Assembly (NCBI GenBank): GCA_947311845.1
Contig: CAMZMU010000027.1
Location: 30,146,125 to 30,210,124 of the forward strand
Source: Poa pratensis
Taxonomy: Eukaryota > Streptophyta > Magnoliopsida > Poales > Poaceae
Length of the DNA: 64,000 bases
Direction: 5' to 3'
Positions 45,701 to 56,238 of the stretch are shown piece by piece. Position 1 is the first letter of the stretch. Every line of letters starts with the position of its first letter. Position numbers and translations under genes: made by a program. The notes under the pieces were generated by a model, which made no database searches, had not been told where the DNA came from, and worked only from the letters and a program-made list of their open reading frames with translations.

Positions 45701-48700
45701 TACGTCGACTCCGTCTATGTTGACTCACCGCTCTACGTCGACTCTCGCGGCTTCTGTCCGCGGTTATGGCCGCTCTATGTCGACTCCGTCTATATCGACT
45801 CGCCGCTCTCCGTCGACTCTCGCGGCTTCTGCCCGCAATTATGGCCGCTCTACGTCGACTTCGTCTATGTCGACTCGCTGCTCTACGCCGACTATCGGGG
45901 CTTCTGCCCGCTGTTGTGGCCGCTCTACGTCGACTCCATCTATGTCGACTCGCCGCTCTACGTCGACTCTCGCGGCTTCTGCACATGGTTCTGGCTGCTC
46001 TCTTTCGACTCCCCATGTGGCGACCACGTATTGTGATGATTGGTCCTCCTTGGCTGACACATCTACCTCGACCTCATCAGTGGCGTCTTTCACTGCGCGT
46101 GAGATCGCGCAACTCCGATGCCTGCTTGCTACTTGGGACTCTTCACCGACAGGTTCTGCTGGTTCTACGACTGACTTTTCTGGCACCGAGAGACCACCTT
46201 CTTCTCATTCAGGTACATCCCCTTGGATTCTTGATACTGGAGCATCTTTTCATATGACTTACGATTCTTCCGCCTTGAGCTCTATTCCACCTGTCGAGTC
46301 TCCTGTCTCTGTTCGTACTGCCGATGGTACTCCCATTCCCGTTGCTAGTCGAGGCACTCTTAGCAGTCCCGCGTTTCATGTTCCTTCTGTCGCTCATATT
46401 CCTCGACTCACCATGCAGCTTTTCTCTGGTAGTCAGATTGTCGATTCTCGTTGTAGGGTCACTCTAGACTTTGATTCCTATTCTGTTCAAGATCGTTGTA
46501 CGGGCGCTTTGCTTGGTGCTGGTCCCCGACGCCATGATGGTCTATGGGAGCTTGACTGGCTTCGTCTTCCTTCCGCTGCCACCGCCGCTAGTCTCTCGAC
46601 CCAGGTTGCCGCAGCCACCAGTTCTTTTCAGCAGTGGCATCATCGTCTTGGCCATTTATGTGGTTCTCGTCTCTCGTCTCTAGTTCATCGTGGTGTTCTA
46701 GGGTCTGTCTCCGGAAACGCTTCTTTGGATTGTCGGGGTTGTAGGCTTGGTAAGCAGATTCAGCTACCATATCCTCATAGTGACTCTGTGTCCGAGCGTC
46801 CTTTTGATCTCGTTCATTCAGATGTTTGGGGTCCGGCTCCCTTCGCTTCGAAAGGGGGTCATCGCTACTATATTATCTTTATAGATGATTACTTACGATA
46901 CACTTGGATTTACTTTATGTCCTCTCGTAGTGAGGTTCTCTCTATCTATAAGCGTTTTGCTGCCATGGTTCACACTCAGTTCTCTACACCTATTCGTGTG
47001 TTCCGTGCTGATTCTGCTGGTGAGTATATCTCCAAGCATTTGTGTGGTGTTCTTGCTGAGCAGGGCACTCTCGCTCAGTTCTCTTGTCCCGGTGCACATG
47101 CTCAGAATGGCGTTGCTGAGCGTAAGCATCGTCATCTTCTAGAGACTGCTCGTGCGATGATGATCGCTTCTTCTCTCCCGCCACATTTCTGGGCTGAGTC
47201 TGTCTCTACCTCGGTCTATCTCATTAACATTCAGCCTTCTGCCGCCCTTCAGGGTGGTATTCCTCTCGAGCGACTATGTGATCGCTCTCCTGACTATTCC
47301 ATGTTGCGTATGTTTGGTTGTGTTTGCTATGTTCTCCTCGCTCCTCGTGAACGCACCAAACTAACCGCTCAGTCTGTTGAGTGTGTTTTTCTCGGATATA
47401 GTGATGAGCATAAGGGCTATCGATGTTGGGATCCCGTGGCTCGTCGGATGCGTATTTCCCGGGACGTGACGTTTGACGAGTCTCATCCTTTCTTTCCACG
47501 CTCGACCTCCTCGACCTCTACTGTGGAGGATCTCTCTTTTCTTACTTTTCCTGATTCTCCTCCCGATGTCCCTCATATTTCTCCTCCTCCCCCTGATCCG
47601 GTGCCGTCTACTCCGATGCCTTCTTCTCCTCCTTCATCGATGCCTTCTTCTCCTCCTTCGTCGCCGCCTTCTTCACCCTCCCCGTCTCCGCCTCCGTCTT
47701 CTTCTGTTGCTCCTTCTCATCCTACTTTTCCTTTCTATTATACTCGCCGTCCACGTGTTGTGACCGAGTCATCTGATGCACCCTCTACGTCCGGTGCACC
47801 GTCTCAGCCGACTTATTCTATTCGTTCTCGGCCTTGTCCTTCCCTGATTTCTATAATCCCGCTACCTACAGTGTTTCGGTATGGCAGCTTGCCATGGCTG
47901 AGGAGATTGCTGCGCTTGAGCGCACTGGTACGTGGGAGATCGTTCCTCTTCCTCCTCGTGTTCGTCCTATCACCTGTAAGTGGGTCTATAAGGTTAAGAC
48001 ATGCTCTGATGGGACTCTTGAGCGTTACAAAGCTCGTCTGGTCGCTCGTGGCTTTCAGCAGGAGCATGGCCGTGATTATGATGAGACTTTTGCTCCAGTG
48101 GCTCACATGACCACTGTTCGGACTCTTCTTGCCGTGGCATCTGTTCGCCATTGGTCTGTGTCTCAGCTTGATGTTAAGAATGACTTTCTTAATGGTGAGT
48201 TGCGTGAGGAGGTTTATATGCAACCACCACCGGGGTATTCTGTTACAGATGGCATGGTCTGCCGTCTTCGTCGCTCTCTCTATGGCCTTAAGCAAGCCCC
48301 TCGTGCATGGTTTGAGCGCTTTGCTTCTGTGGTCACAGCTGCTGGTTTCTCTTCCAGTGCTCATGACCCTGCGTTGTTTGTTCACTCTTCTCCTCGTGGT
48401 CGCACTCTTCTTCTTCTTCTGTATGTTGATGACATGATCATCACTGGTGACGACCCCGAGTATATTGCCTTTGTCAAGGCACGTCTGAGTGAGCAGTTTC
48501 TTATGTCGGATCTTGGTCCGCTTCGTTACTTTCTTGGGATTGAGGTTTCGTCCACCTCTGATGATTTCTTTATATCCCAAGAACGGTATATTCATGATCT
48601 TCTTTCTCGTGCTGCTCTTACTGATGACCGTACTGCTGAGACTCCCATGGAGCTCAATATTTCTCTTCGTGCTTCTGATGGCGATCCTCTCTCTGATCCG

Positions 48701-51700
48701 ACTCGTTATCGACATCTTGTCGGGAGTCTCGTCTATCTGGCTGTTACTCGCCCTGACATTTCTTATCCTGTCCATATTCTCAGTCAGTTTGTTTCTGCTC
48801 CCACTTCGGTTTACTATAGTCACCTTCTTCGTGTTCTACGCTATCTTCGTGGAACGATCTCTCTTTGTCTTTTCTTTCCTCGTTCCAACTCGTTACAGCT
48901 TCAGTCCTACTCCGATGCCACTTGGGCTAGTGATCCTTTGGATCGCCGTTCACTTTCTGCTTACTGTGTCTTTCTTGGTGGTTCTCTCATTGCCTGGAAG
49001 ACGAAGAAACAGACCGCAGTTTTCCGTTCGAGTGCAGAAGCTGAGTTGCGAGCTATGTCTCTTTTGACTGCGGAGGTGACTTGGTTACGGTTCAGGATGG
49101 GAACGGGCCGACCCGGACCTGGCCTTGGACCCGGCCCCTATGGCCCTAGGGCCAATTTGTGAGGCCACGGGTCGACCCATAAAAATATAGTAGGTGGCCT
49201 CATTGGCCCGATGGGTACTTTGGGTCGACCCAAATTCGAGATTTACTTTACTTTGGGGAAAAACGAGATGTTTAAGTTAGCCACGGTTTAATGCAATCGC
49301 ACTAGTGTAAGATTTAAAATTATTAATCATTTGAATGTTATTTATATGCAGCATAATAACCTAGCAAAAAATATAGGAAAACGCCCGTTCATGTAACTTG
49401 CGGAAATCAACAAGTACTGTACTGTTTACGCATGCACGTGTGCCTTGCCTCGCCAAAAAAAAATCTTGTGTTCGTACTTAGTTAGCTGACAGAAACAATT
49501 CTACCGCCTGCTGCTGGGTCTGTACGCAAGTGTATGGCAAAAAAAAATCAAGTTAACTTTGCTCTTGTCATAACTGAGCGCTAGCAGCAAATTATATATA
49601 GACTATGTACATCGCAAGATCGGGGCCTCAACAACATCCTTGAGTACGTGACAGAGATCGGAGCTATTAGATGACATAGTATGAGGCTATGAGGTGGGCC
49701 GACCCTGCTGACCCAGCGGGTCACCCGGGGCCGACCCTGCTGGCCCAAATATCGTTTGAGGCCGACCCGCATGACCCATTGGCCTTGATATTTTGGGTCG
49801 GGTCAGTGACCCGGCGGGCCGACCCGACCCATTCCCATCCTGAGTTACGGTGGTTACTTGCAGATTTTGGTGTCTCTGTTACGACACCCACGACTCTATT
49901 GTCAGACACTACAGGTGCTATTAGCATTGCACGTGACCCGGTGAAGCATGAGCTTACTAAGCATATTGGCGTTGATGCTTCTTTTGTCCGTGCTAGTGTG
50001 CAGGATCAGATTATTGCGCTCCAGTATGTGACTTCAGAGTTACAGTTGGCGGATTTTTTCACGAAGGCCCAGACTAGAGCACAGCATAACTTTTTCCTCT
50101 CCAAACTCGGTGTTGTGGATCCACCATGAGTTTGAGGGGGTGTTAGAGAGATATTTGTATATTGTAGTTTCCCTATTAGATAGGGGGCTCCCTGCATATT
50201 TACACCTGTACATATACTATATATTGTGGCCTTTTCCCCCGTGGAATACAAGTTGCTTATTCCTAACACTTTCATTATGTTCACAGCTGCATGGAGCCAC
50301 AAAGAAGTTACCTTTGGTTTGTAAAGCTCTCCCCAGTTTTTTCAAGGCAATTTCCTTCTTTTTCTTGTCAGTAGGGAAGCGTGAGTCATTTGACAGCTGA
50401 ATTGCTACATCCAAATCACCTGATTTTGCATAAAGATTTGATGCAAAGGATCCAAAAGCTCTGACAGCATCTGTTAAGAAAAAACCCAAACACTCAGAAA
50501 CTGCAGTACTAATAACCTCTCAACATGTCCCTAGTAACTAACATATGCATTGACTCACTAGGCATAGAATAAGGAAATCATAACAAACGAAATAGTGTAT
50601 ATGCCATCTGAAACGCTTCCGTACTGGAAAACATTGAGTAGCTAATGCCTTCCACCTACAATACTCGCAGTATGAACGAATTGCCAGTCATTTCTCAAGA
50701 ACCGAACTTGTTCATTTTAGGATTACAAGCTTGTCATTATCGGTGTTTCATAAAATGCAATTAACCCACATCCCATAACGTACAGGCCACTGAAGGGAAA
50801 AGCTTCCTGGAGGTTACAAGAAACTGTTGAGAAGAGAAACCATTTTCCTTCCATGGTAAGCAGTACCCAAGCTTGATTTCAAACTATCACATCATTGCGC
50901 CCCTTAATAAATATCAGGATCACAAGTGGTTAAATACAAATGATGGGAAAGAACCCTGTGGTGACCAAATAATGAGAAGTTACCTCTCGAGACACCAACT
51001 ACATGGACGGAGTTCACAATCTCCTCAATTGCACCAAGTCGTTTCTTTTTATCGTTCTCCGTAGGTTTGATTACAGAGAGGATAGCTTCCGTATACTTCC
51101 CCAGCAGATCAAGGTTTTGCACGTATTCAATCATTTTCAAACCCTGCTGCAAAAATTACATATATAATGAGTAAGTTAAACAAGTACAAATAGAGTTCCC
51201 TACAGGTTATAAATCATGTACCAAATTCAACTTAAGAACATTCCTTTCTCAACTAAGCGTAAAAACCTTTGATAGAACGCAACGATTTATGTACGAGATT
51301 AAGGTTAGCCAACACCTACAACTGACAGTCCGAAATGGCGTTGCAGTTTCCTTGTAGGGGCACTATTGCTCGAAATGTCGATATGCCAGCTGTAGCCCAA
51401 ATAGTCCCTCAGTTAGGATGGTGAGCGTCAAATGTTATGTTCGGCTCTCACCATTAAGAAGCAAGCCTACTGCTGCTTCCAGATCTACCACTTAAGAACA
51501 TTCTGGAGAATGGTTGCGCTGATTTGCATAATTGCATTTGCACATAAATGAAGCCATGGAGCTATGTTCTCAAATCTCGTGTTCATTAGAAGCTCTTGAC
51601 AAAAAAAAAATGCTCCCAAAGGGAATCAAACATATCTTTCCTCTTCCTAAAATTATGTCAAGACAATGCAGACCCGAAATTGAGAACCTGCACATGACTA

Positions 51701-52190
51701 ATCTTGTCAGCATGCCTTAACGCCTTGCATCATACAGCAAGATGATGTGCATACCTGACTATGTATGAAGATTCTAAATAGCACATCCCGTGCCACAAAT
51801 TTCTCTTCTTTTCTGCTTTTCGGTAGGAGCAATTTCTCATTAACTAAAATTCCTAGCGTATAACACAAAGTAAACCCCTCCACAATTTTGGCAATGCACC
51901 ACACACATAGTACAAGAGCGTGTCTAAGTTCCAAGCAAGACAAGCGAATCGCGGGGTAGTCGGCAAATAACCAAAGAGCCCAAAATCATTAAAAAAATCG
52001 ACATCGACGCAAACTGGCCTGAAGTCAGAACAACTCGGCGATTTAGCTTTAAATACCCTATTTTGGCCGTCGAACTACGGCACGGCGGACGCTGGCGGGT
52101 AAACCCTAGCTCCGCGATCAAGAGAAATCCACCACGGACTAAGCGGCAAACTCGTCGCACGAACTAACTGAGACAGGCCAGGGGTTTACC
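42701..52190 (-). CDS. HESO1: HESO1-like terminal uridylyltransferase, intact reading frame (copy 2)
   Basis: A non-coding first exon ends at 52190. Coding exons are 51134-50984, 50470-50312, 44591-44413, 44327-44232, 44135-44075, 43964-43834, 43710-43645 and 43006-42701. All junctions are GT-AG, phases match, and 382 residues result. The second coding exon carries the nucleotidyltransferase signature [20 protein letters not shown] (G-S plus the first two Asp); the next has the third Asp in ISCDISIDN. The PAP-associated part follows ([35 protein letters not shown]), then [12 protein letters not shown] and a short tail ending SYWRQ. Arabidopsis HESO1 has a longer Gln/Asn-rich tail. The family uridylates small RNAs and RISC cleavage products. 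Intron 3 is 5.7 kb because of a Copia insertion, and the last intron holds a hAT element, so splicing efficiency is the open question. Confidence 0.85.
43036..43565. mobile_element. hAT-type foldback element in the last intron of HESO1-like copy 2
   Basis: Termini TAGGGCTGGAC / GTCCAGCCCTA are flanked by the 8-bp duplication CAGACAGG (43028-43035 and 43566-43573). Both ends are filled with CTCGTTAACGAGC-like palindromic units, so the 530-bp element can fold extensively. No transposase is present. Confidence 0.85.
44799..44927 (+). repeat. 5' LTR of the Copia element
   Basis: It runs TGTTAGAGAG...CCTAACA, 129 bp. The CTTTC target duplication lies at 44794-44798, and the primer site TGGTATCAGA starts at 44928. 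Confidence 0.94.
44928..45536 (+). other. Copia leader region
   Basis: The GC-rich leader between the primer site and the first ORF has no gag domain. It contains several CCGGCCGCCGC runs and ends with the ATG at 45537. Confidence 0.6.
45537..48110 (+). pseudogene. Copia polyprotein, N-terminal part: repeat region, protease, integrase
   Basis: The open frame of 857 codons starts [20 protein letters not shown] and runs into five 25-residue repeats of the type [20 protein letters not shown] instead of a Copia gag. The protease has [12 protein letters not shown]. The integrase has a zinc finger (HHRLGH...CRGCRLGK) and a DDE core ([38 protein letters not shown]). A serine/proline-rich linker follows. 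Near 47830 the coding frame moves by one base into the RT frame, so after that this frame is non-sense. A normal Copia gag with RNA-binding zinc knuckle is absent. Confidence 0.88.
45654..46028 (+). repeat. 75-bp tandem repeat, five copies, within the Copia ORF
   Basis: Units such as CGCTCTCCGTCGACTCTCGC repeat with a period of exactly 75 bp, keeping the frame (25 residues). Units differ by several substitutions. The array is rich in GTCGAC. Confidence 0.92.
47834..50129 (+). pseudogene. Copia reverse transcriptase and RNase H, split by a hAT-type insertion
   Basis: The RT runs from about 47880: [62 protein letters not shown], and an intact catalytic [11 protein letters not shown]. RNase H ([22 protein letters not shown]) reads to WLR at 49091 and resumes at 49844 ([31 protein letters not shown]) to the stop at 50127-50129. 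The interruption at 49092-49843 is the hAT-type element, which adds an early stop at 49160. Confidence 0.9.
49092..49843. mobile_element. Non-autonomous hAT-type element inside the Copia RNase H
   Basis: Termini TCAGGATGGGAA / TTCCCATCCTGA are flanked by 8-bp GTTACGGT (49084-49091 and 49844-49851). The ends are rich in GGGTCGACCC / GGGCCGACCC. It is 752 bp and has no transposase. It is younger than the Copia element and so the youngest layer in this nest. Confidence 0.88.
50141..50268 (+). repeat. 3' LTR of the Copia element
   Basis: It is preceded by the purine-rich GAGTTTGAGGGGG tract and followed by CTTTC (50269-50273). It is nearly identical to the 5' LTR. Confidence 0.94.
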
Positions 52191-52230
52191 TAGATGAAGT
52201 TGCGGATGGATGGGTGTCCTGTGAGGCGAC

Positions 52231-52738
52231 GGATCGGCGGCGGCGACGAGGAGGAGGCAGCTGGAGCGCGCTTGCGGATTGCTAGGGACTCGTGGAATCG
52301 TGGCCTCGTGGGGAGGACGGAGGAGGAGCAGTCAGAGTTTTTTTTTTAATCAAGGGAAACAGAGTGGTTTCTTCGCGGGGAGCCGAACTGCGGAAGCGGC
52401 CTCGCATAGCACACCAACAAGATGAATAGATTGATCTGAGCAACGCTTGCCCTAGCTGATGGACGATCAAAAAATAAATGGTGTATAGTCCCATGCTGAA
52501 AACAAAACCTAAAACGTGTAGCTCGTTGCAAATTCCACTTAGCTAGATTTTCTTTTATAGAAATGAGATCATGACACGGAAGTATGGAAGTAATGGAAAA
52601 TAAATAAATTTTAGTGGCATTATGTTTGCATAACTTTTTGGAGCGAAAACATATTATATATTTATAAATAAAGCGCTAATAACTGTAGTATTCAGATCCG
52701 ATCGAAAAATATCATCCTCCCTTGAAAAATATCATCCT
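52231..52738. other. Upstream flank of HESO1-like copy 2; no gene seen
   Basis: The region holds the promoter of copy 2 on the minus strand, whose GC-rich leader extends to about 52300. The rest is AT-rich. It ends at the first base of the next LTR. Confidence 0.45.
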
Positions 52739-54162
52739 GTCAGCGTCCCTGTGACAAGCCCAGACGCTGGCCCATCGACAAGCCCAGAGGCTGGCCCATC
52801 GATTGGCCCAGGTCCACCAAGGAGGAGCGATCGTCCACGCCGCCTACCTGCTCGCCTGCGTGACTAGCATATAAAGCCTACTGTCGTCTATTGTAAACTT
52901 GGCTTGGTAGACACGACTGATGCCGTTGGCTAGATCTCGACTTGTATCTAAACCCAGATGATGAACCCTAATGAGAATCGTCCATCTCGCAGCAATTTCA
53001 CGAGATAAACCTAGCACCTAATCCTTGTATTCGTCGTGAGATCGAGTGCTAACATTCTGGTATCAGAGCTCCGATCTGGAGCACTTTTTTTTCCCCACCC
53101 ACCCACCACCGCACCTGCCAGTACACCACCAATCTCACCATGGAAGTAGAAGATCTCTCCAACAAGGCACTATTGGATTCGATCCACAAGCTCGTCGATG
53201 GCCAGAAGAAAGCGCTGGAGGAGCAACGCGCGGCGAGCTCGGAAGCGATGGCGACGCATCAACGCCACACCATGGAGATGCTCGACGAAATTCGAGCGGA
53301 TCTCGGCGATCTCCACCTCCGTCTGGATCAAGTCGTCCCGCCCGGGAACGTCTATACTATGACTTCCCCGTCGGCGTCATCACCTACGACGCCCAAGGAC
53401 GGCGAGATCGGCCCAAGTGGGCACGGCGAAGACAAATCAGGCCGGGGGAAAGCACACGAGGCTTCGCCTCTCAAAGTGCCTCCTCCGGCAAGAGGTGCGC
53501 ATTCCGGCCGACCCAATACTCCTCGGTTCACTGATACTACTCCTCGTTTCACCGGTGATTCACCTACACACCTTAGATCTCTCCCTAAAATTGAATTTCC
53601 CCGTTTCGATGGCACCTGTCCAAAGCTCTGGCAGCAGCGCTGCGAAGACTATTTTCGCCTCTATAATACACCCAAGCAGGTGTGGATTTCAGTAGCTACC
53701 ATGCAATTTGATGGCACGTCGGCTCGTTGGTTGCAATCTGTTCAACGTAAAATTACCACCACCACATGGGAGGAATTTTGCGGTTGGCTGATTGTGCGCT
53801 TCGGCCGCAACCAACATCAATCCCTGCTGCGCCAGTTATATCAGATCCACCAAACTTCTACTGTCACTGATTATGTTGAGCGTTTCGCTGAACTAATCGA
53901 TCACCTTGCTGCCTATGAACCCAATTTAGAACCACTTCACTATACCACTCGTTTTCTAGATGGTCTTAATCCTAATATCCGTTCAATTATCGCAATTCAA
54001 AATCCTTTCGATCTGGATACTGCATATTCCTTGGCTCTATTACAGGAAGAAGTGGCGAGCATTCTTAGGCCATACTATGCTCGGCAAGCACCACCACCAC
54101 TGGCGTTACCACCTCCTCGACGAGCTCTTCCATTACCGGCGCCGCCAACGGTACAAGCGCCT
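52739..54162 (+). mobile_element. Truncated Reina-like chromovirus (Gypsy): 5' LTR, primer site and gag start
   Basis: The LTR runs TGTCAGCGTCC...GAGTGCTAACA (52739-53053, 315 bp). Directly after it lies the primer site TGGTATCAGAGC (from about 53057), typical of initiator Met tRNA priming in Reina-type chromoviruses. gag follows and is cut at 54162 by another LTR. Protease and pol are missing. Confidence 0.78.
53140..54162 (+). pseudogene. Chromovirus gag, C-terminally truncated
   Basis: The open frame starts MEVEDLSNKALLDSIHKLVD and contains a coiled-coil-like start. The core gag domain has LPKIEFPRFDGTCPKLWQQR, CEDYFRLYN, SARWLQSVQ, WEEFCGWLIVRFGR, YVERFAELIDHL and FLDGLNPNIRSII. It ends in a proline-rich stretch. 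The zinc knuckle that normally follows is missing because the long LTR at 54163 interrupts the frame. The residual frame runs eight codons into that LTR. Confidence 0.85.
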
Positions 54163-55907
54163 GATGCATGTAAAATGCATACATGAACTTTGCACTATAT
54201 TACTTGTATTCCAATCATATTTGCATCATATAAAGGTTATACCACTGTTATATAATGATTTTAGGCAATAAAATATTTATTTCCTATTTTTATGGAATTA
54301 ACCCTGCGCAGGCAGAAAACCCTATTTCTTTCCTTTTAAGTTTCAGGGACCCAAACGACGTCCAAATCACTTGCCAATTTAGGAGCGTTATTTTTTTGGG
54401 AAGGAAGAAGACTTGGGAGCGATGGAAGCAAGCAAACGGAGGTCCGAGACCCAAAAGAGGGTGGCCCACGCGGCCACTGTACCTGGCCGCGTGGGGCCTA
54501 CTCTTTTGGCCCTCGTGGCTCCGTTGCCGTCGATCTTTTCTCCACCGACATCCTCTTGACCTAAAAACGCCTATAAAAAAGGTCCCCCGACGTTCTCTGG
54601 AAGGAGCGCCGCCGAAACACAGAAACACAGAAACAGAGATCTGGAGCTGCAGATTAGAGGGGAAAAACTCCGGCGGGGCGCTGCCGGCGTGGTCTCCATC
54701 TTCTCCATCGACATCTCCACCGTCTCCATGATGAAGAGGGAGTAGTCCACCTCTGGACTATGGGTTTGTGGAAGTAACTTATGTATCTCTCCTCTCTTTG
54801 AGCTTCACTAATTAGCACCGTATGAGCTGCCGAACATGATTACAGTCATATATGTAATTCCTATGTGGTGGATCTTTTTATGAGTTAATATATGTTTGAG
54901 ATTGCAATGTTTGTTTCAGTTATGAATATAGATGCATATTATGTACCCCGTTCTTATTCACTTGTTATGATCAAGCATGTTTATGAGAGCGTGTGTGGGG
55001 TGATGTGTGCATTAGTTGGAGTAACGGGGGGTGGTGAGTGCGGTAAGTTGACAACTGTAATATCGCGATCGACTTGGGTGTTTACCTTACTTTGTTGCCT
55101 CACTAGGGATTAACAAAAAATACCATGCTACAAGGGTTGTGGGTGATTTGCCACTTCTCCGTGACTAGATCTAGCATGTTCTTATTTTAAATTCATGTCA
55201 TGATACTTAAAGCTATACTATGAGTTATCTTAATTACTAAGGTGTTATGATTTAGTTCGCATCTTGGTGGAGTACAAGTGAGATTAATAACCAAAAGATC
55301 TCTATGTTAGGACGTGATGCCCATATAATTAGTAACTTGTCATCAAACTTTGTGTTGCAATTTCATATGTCAACTCTAGTGTTTCATTGTCTACCACTTT
55401 ATTAAAGAGAGAGTGCATTTGTGAAACCATGAACCCCGGTCCATTTTTAATCATAAGAAACACCTTTCCAACAACTTTTACCACTTTTCCATTTTTTGTC
55501 ATTATTAAATCCGAAAATACAAAAACATTTGTACATCTTGCATTCATCATTTAAAAAACCAAAAATATCATTTATCATTGTTATCATCATCCTTGCACAT
55601 TCATTCACCACCATTGCATATTTATTTCTTATTTGCATTGCATAACTATCTTGATATCATTCTTACACCTTGTGCTTGACAACCACAGGTGAGGTTGAGG
55701 ACCAAAACATTTAACCTTATTTTGTAGGTAACCAAAAAGAAGGATAGGAAGATAAATCTTTCACTACTGATTCCCCGAGAGTTCGATATTAAACCTCGAG
55801 TCACCCTCGTGGGGAAAACACGTCTTCCACTTACTACACACTCTGCACTTTGAGCCTCAACCTAACCCATTCACTTTTGACGCAGGTAACTACGCACCAA
55901 GACATCA
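54163..55907 (+). repeat. Long LTR (about 1.75 kb) of a second Gypsy-type family
   Basis: It starts TGATGCATGTAAAATGC and ends probably at GACATCA (55907). A TATA-like CCTATAAAAAAGG lies at about 54570. Next comes ACTGTTTTCTGGAGCCGT, a decayed version of the TTTTCTGGCGCCGT primer-site context seen in the neighbouring family, so it looks like a 5' LTR in plus orientation. Its own internal region is almost absent after about 55945. The right limit is an estimate. Confidence 0.6.
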
Positions 55908-55949
55908 ACTGTTTTCTGGAGCCGTAGCTCGTCAAGGGCCGTCAACATC

Positions 55950-56238
55950 ATGAATCAACTGTTTCGAAGCCTACTCAACCGGTGAGCGTAAGCATTTGGT
56001 ATTGGCACCAGGATGTTATGGCTAAGAGAACATTAATGGGGGTTTGGAAGGCCAATGGAAGAAAGTCTCACAAAGCTATAAGTGATCATTAGACAACAGG
56101 AAGTCTTATAATCGAAGCTATGTAAGGAGTAGTGATTGCCATGCAACGCATGCACATAGAGCTATATGTGTATGAAAGCTTTCCAATGGAACTAGTGGGG
56201 GTGCATCCAACTTGGTTGCTCACGAAGACCTAGAGCAC
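55950..56238 (-). mobile_element. Internal fragment of the older LTR element hit by the complete copy (left part)
   Basis: It matches 58127-58415 of the complete element in the same orientation and continues at 63668 after the insertion. It begins abruptly after the long LTR at CATGAATCAACTG. The last five bases, AGCAC, are the target duplication. Confidence 0.85.

Larger units (their letters stand above)
44799..50268 (+). mobile_element. Copia LTR retrotransposon with short LTRs and no gag, in intron 3 of HESO1-like copy 2
   Basis: LTRs of 129 and 128 bp (44799-44927 and 50141-50268) start TGTTAGAGAG and end CCTAACA, flanked by CTTTC on both sides. The primer site TGGTATCAGA follows directly (initiator Met tRNA type). 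The LTRs differ by two substitutions and one indel by eye, so the insertion is young. Order: leader, repeat-rich N-terminus, protease, integrase, reverse transcriptase, RNase H; the integrase-before-RT order defines Copia. The reading frame is broken near 47830, and RNase H is split by a 752-bp hAT-type insertion. It lies antisense to the host gene. Confidence 0.95.

Noticed and set aside
47813..48823. Minus-strand open frame of 336 codons
   Set aside because: It is antisense to the Copia reverse transcriptase, whose motifs explain the region completely.
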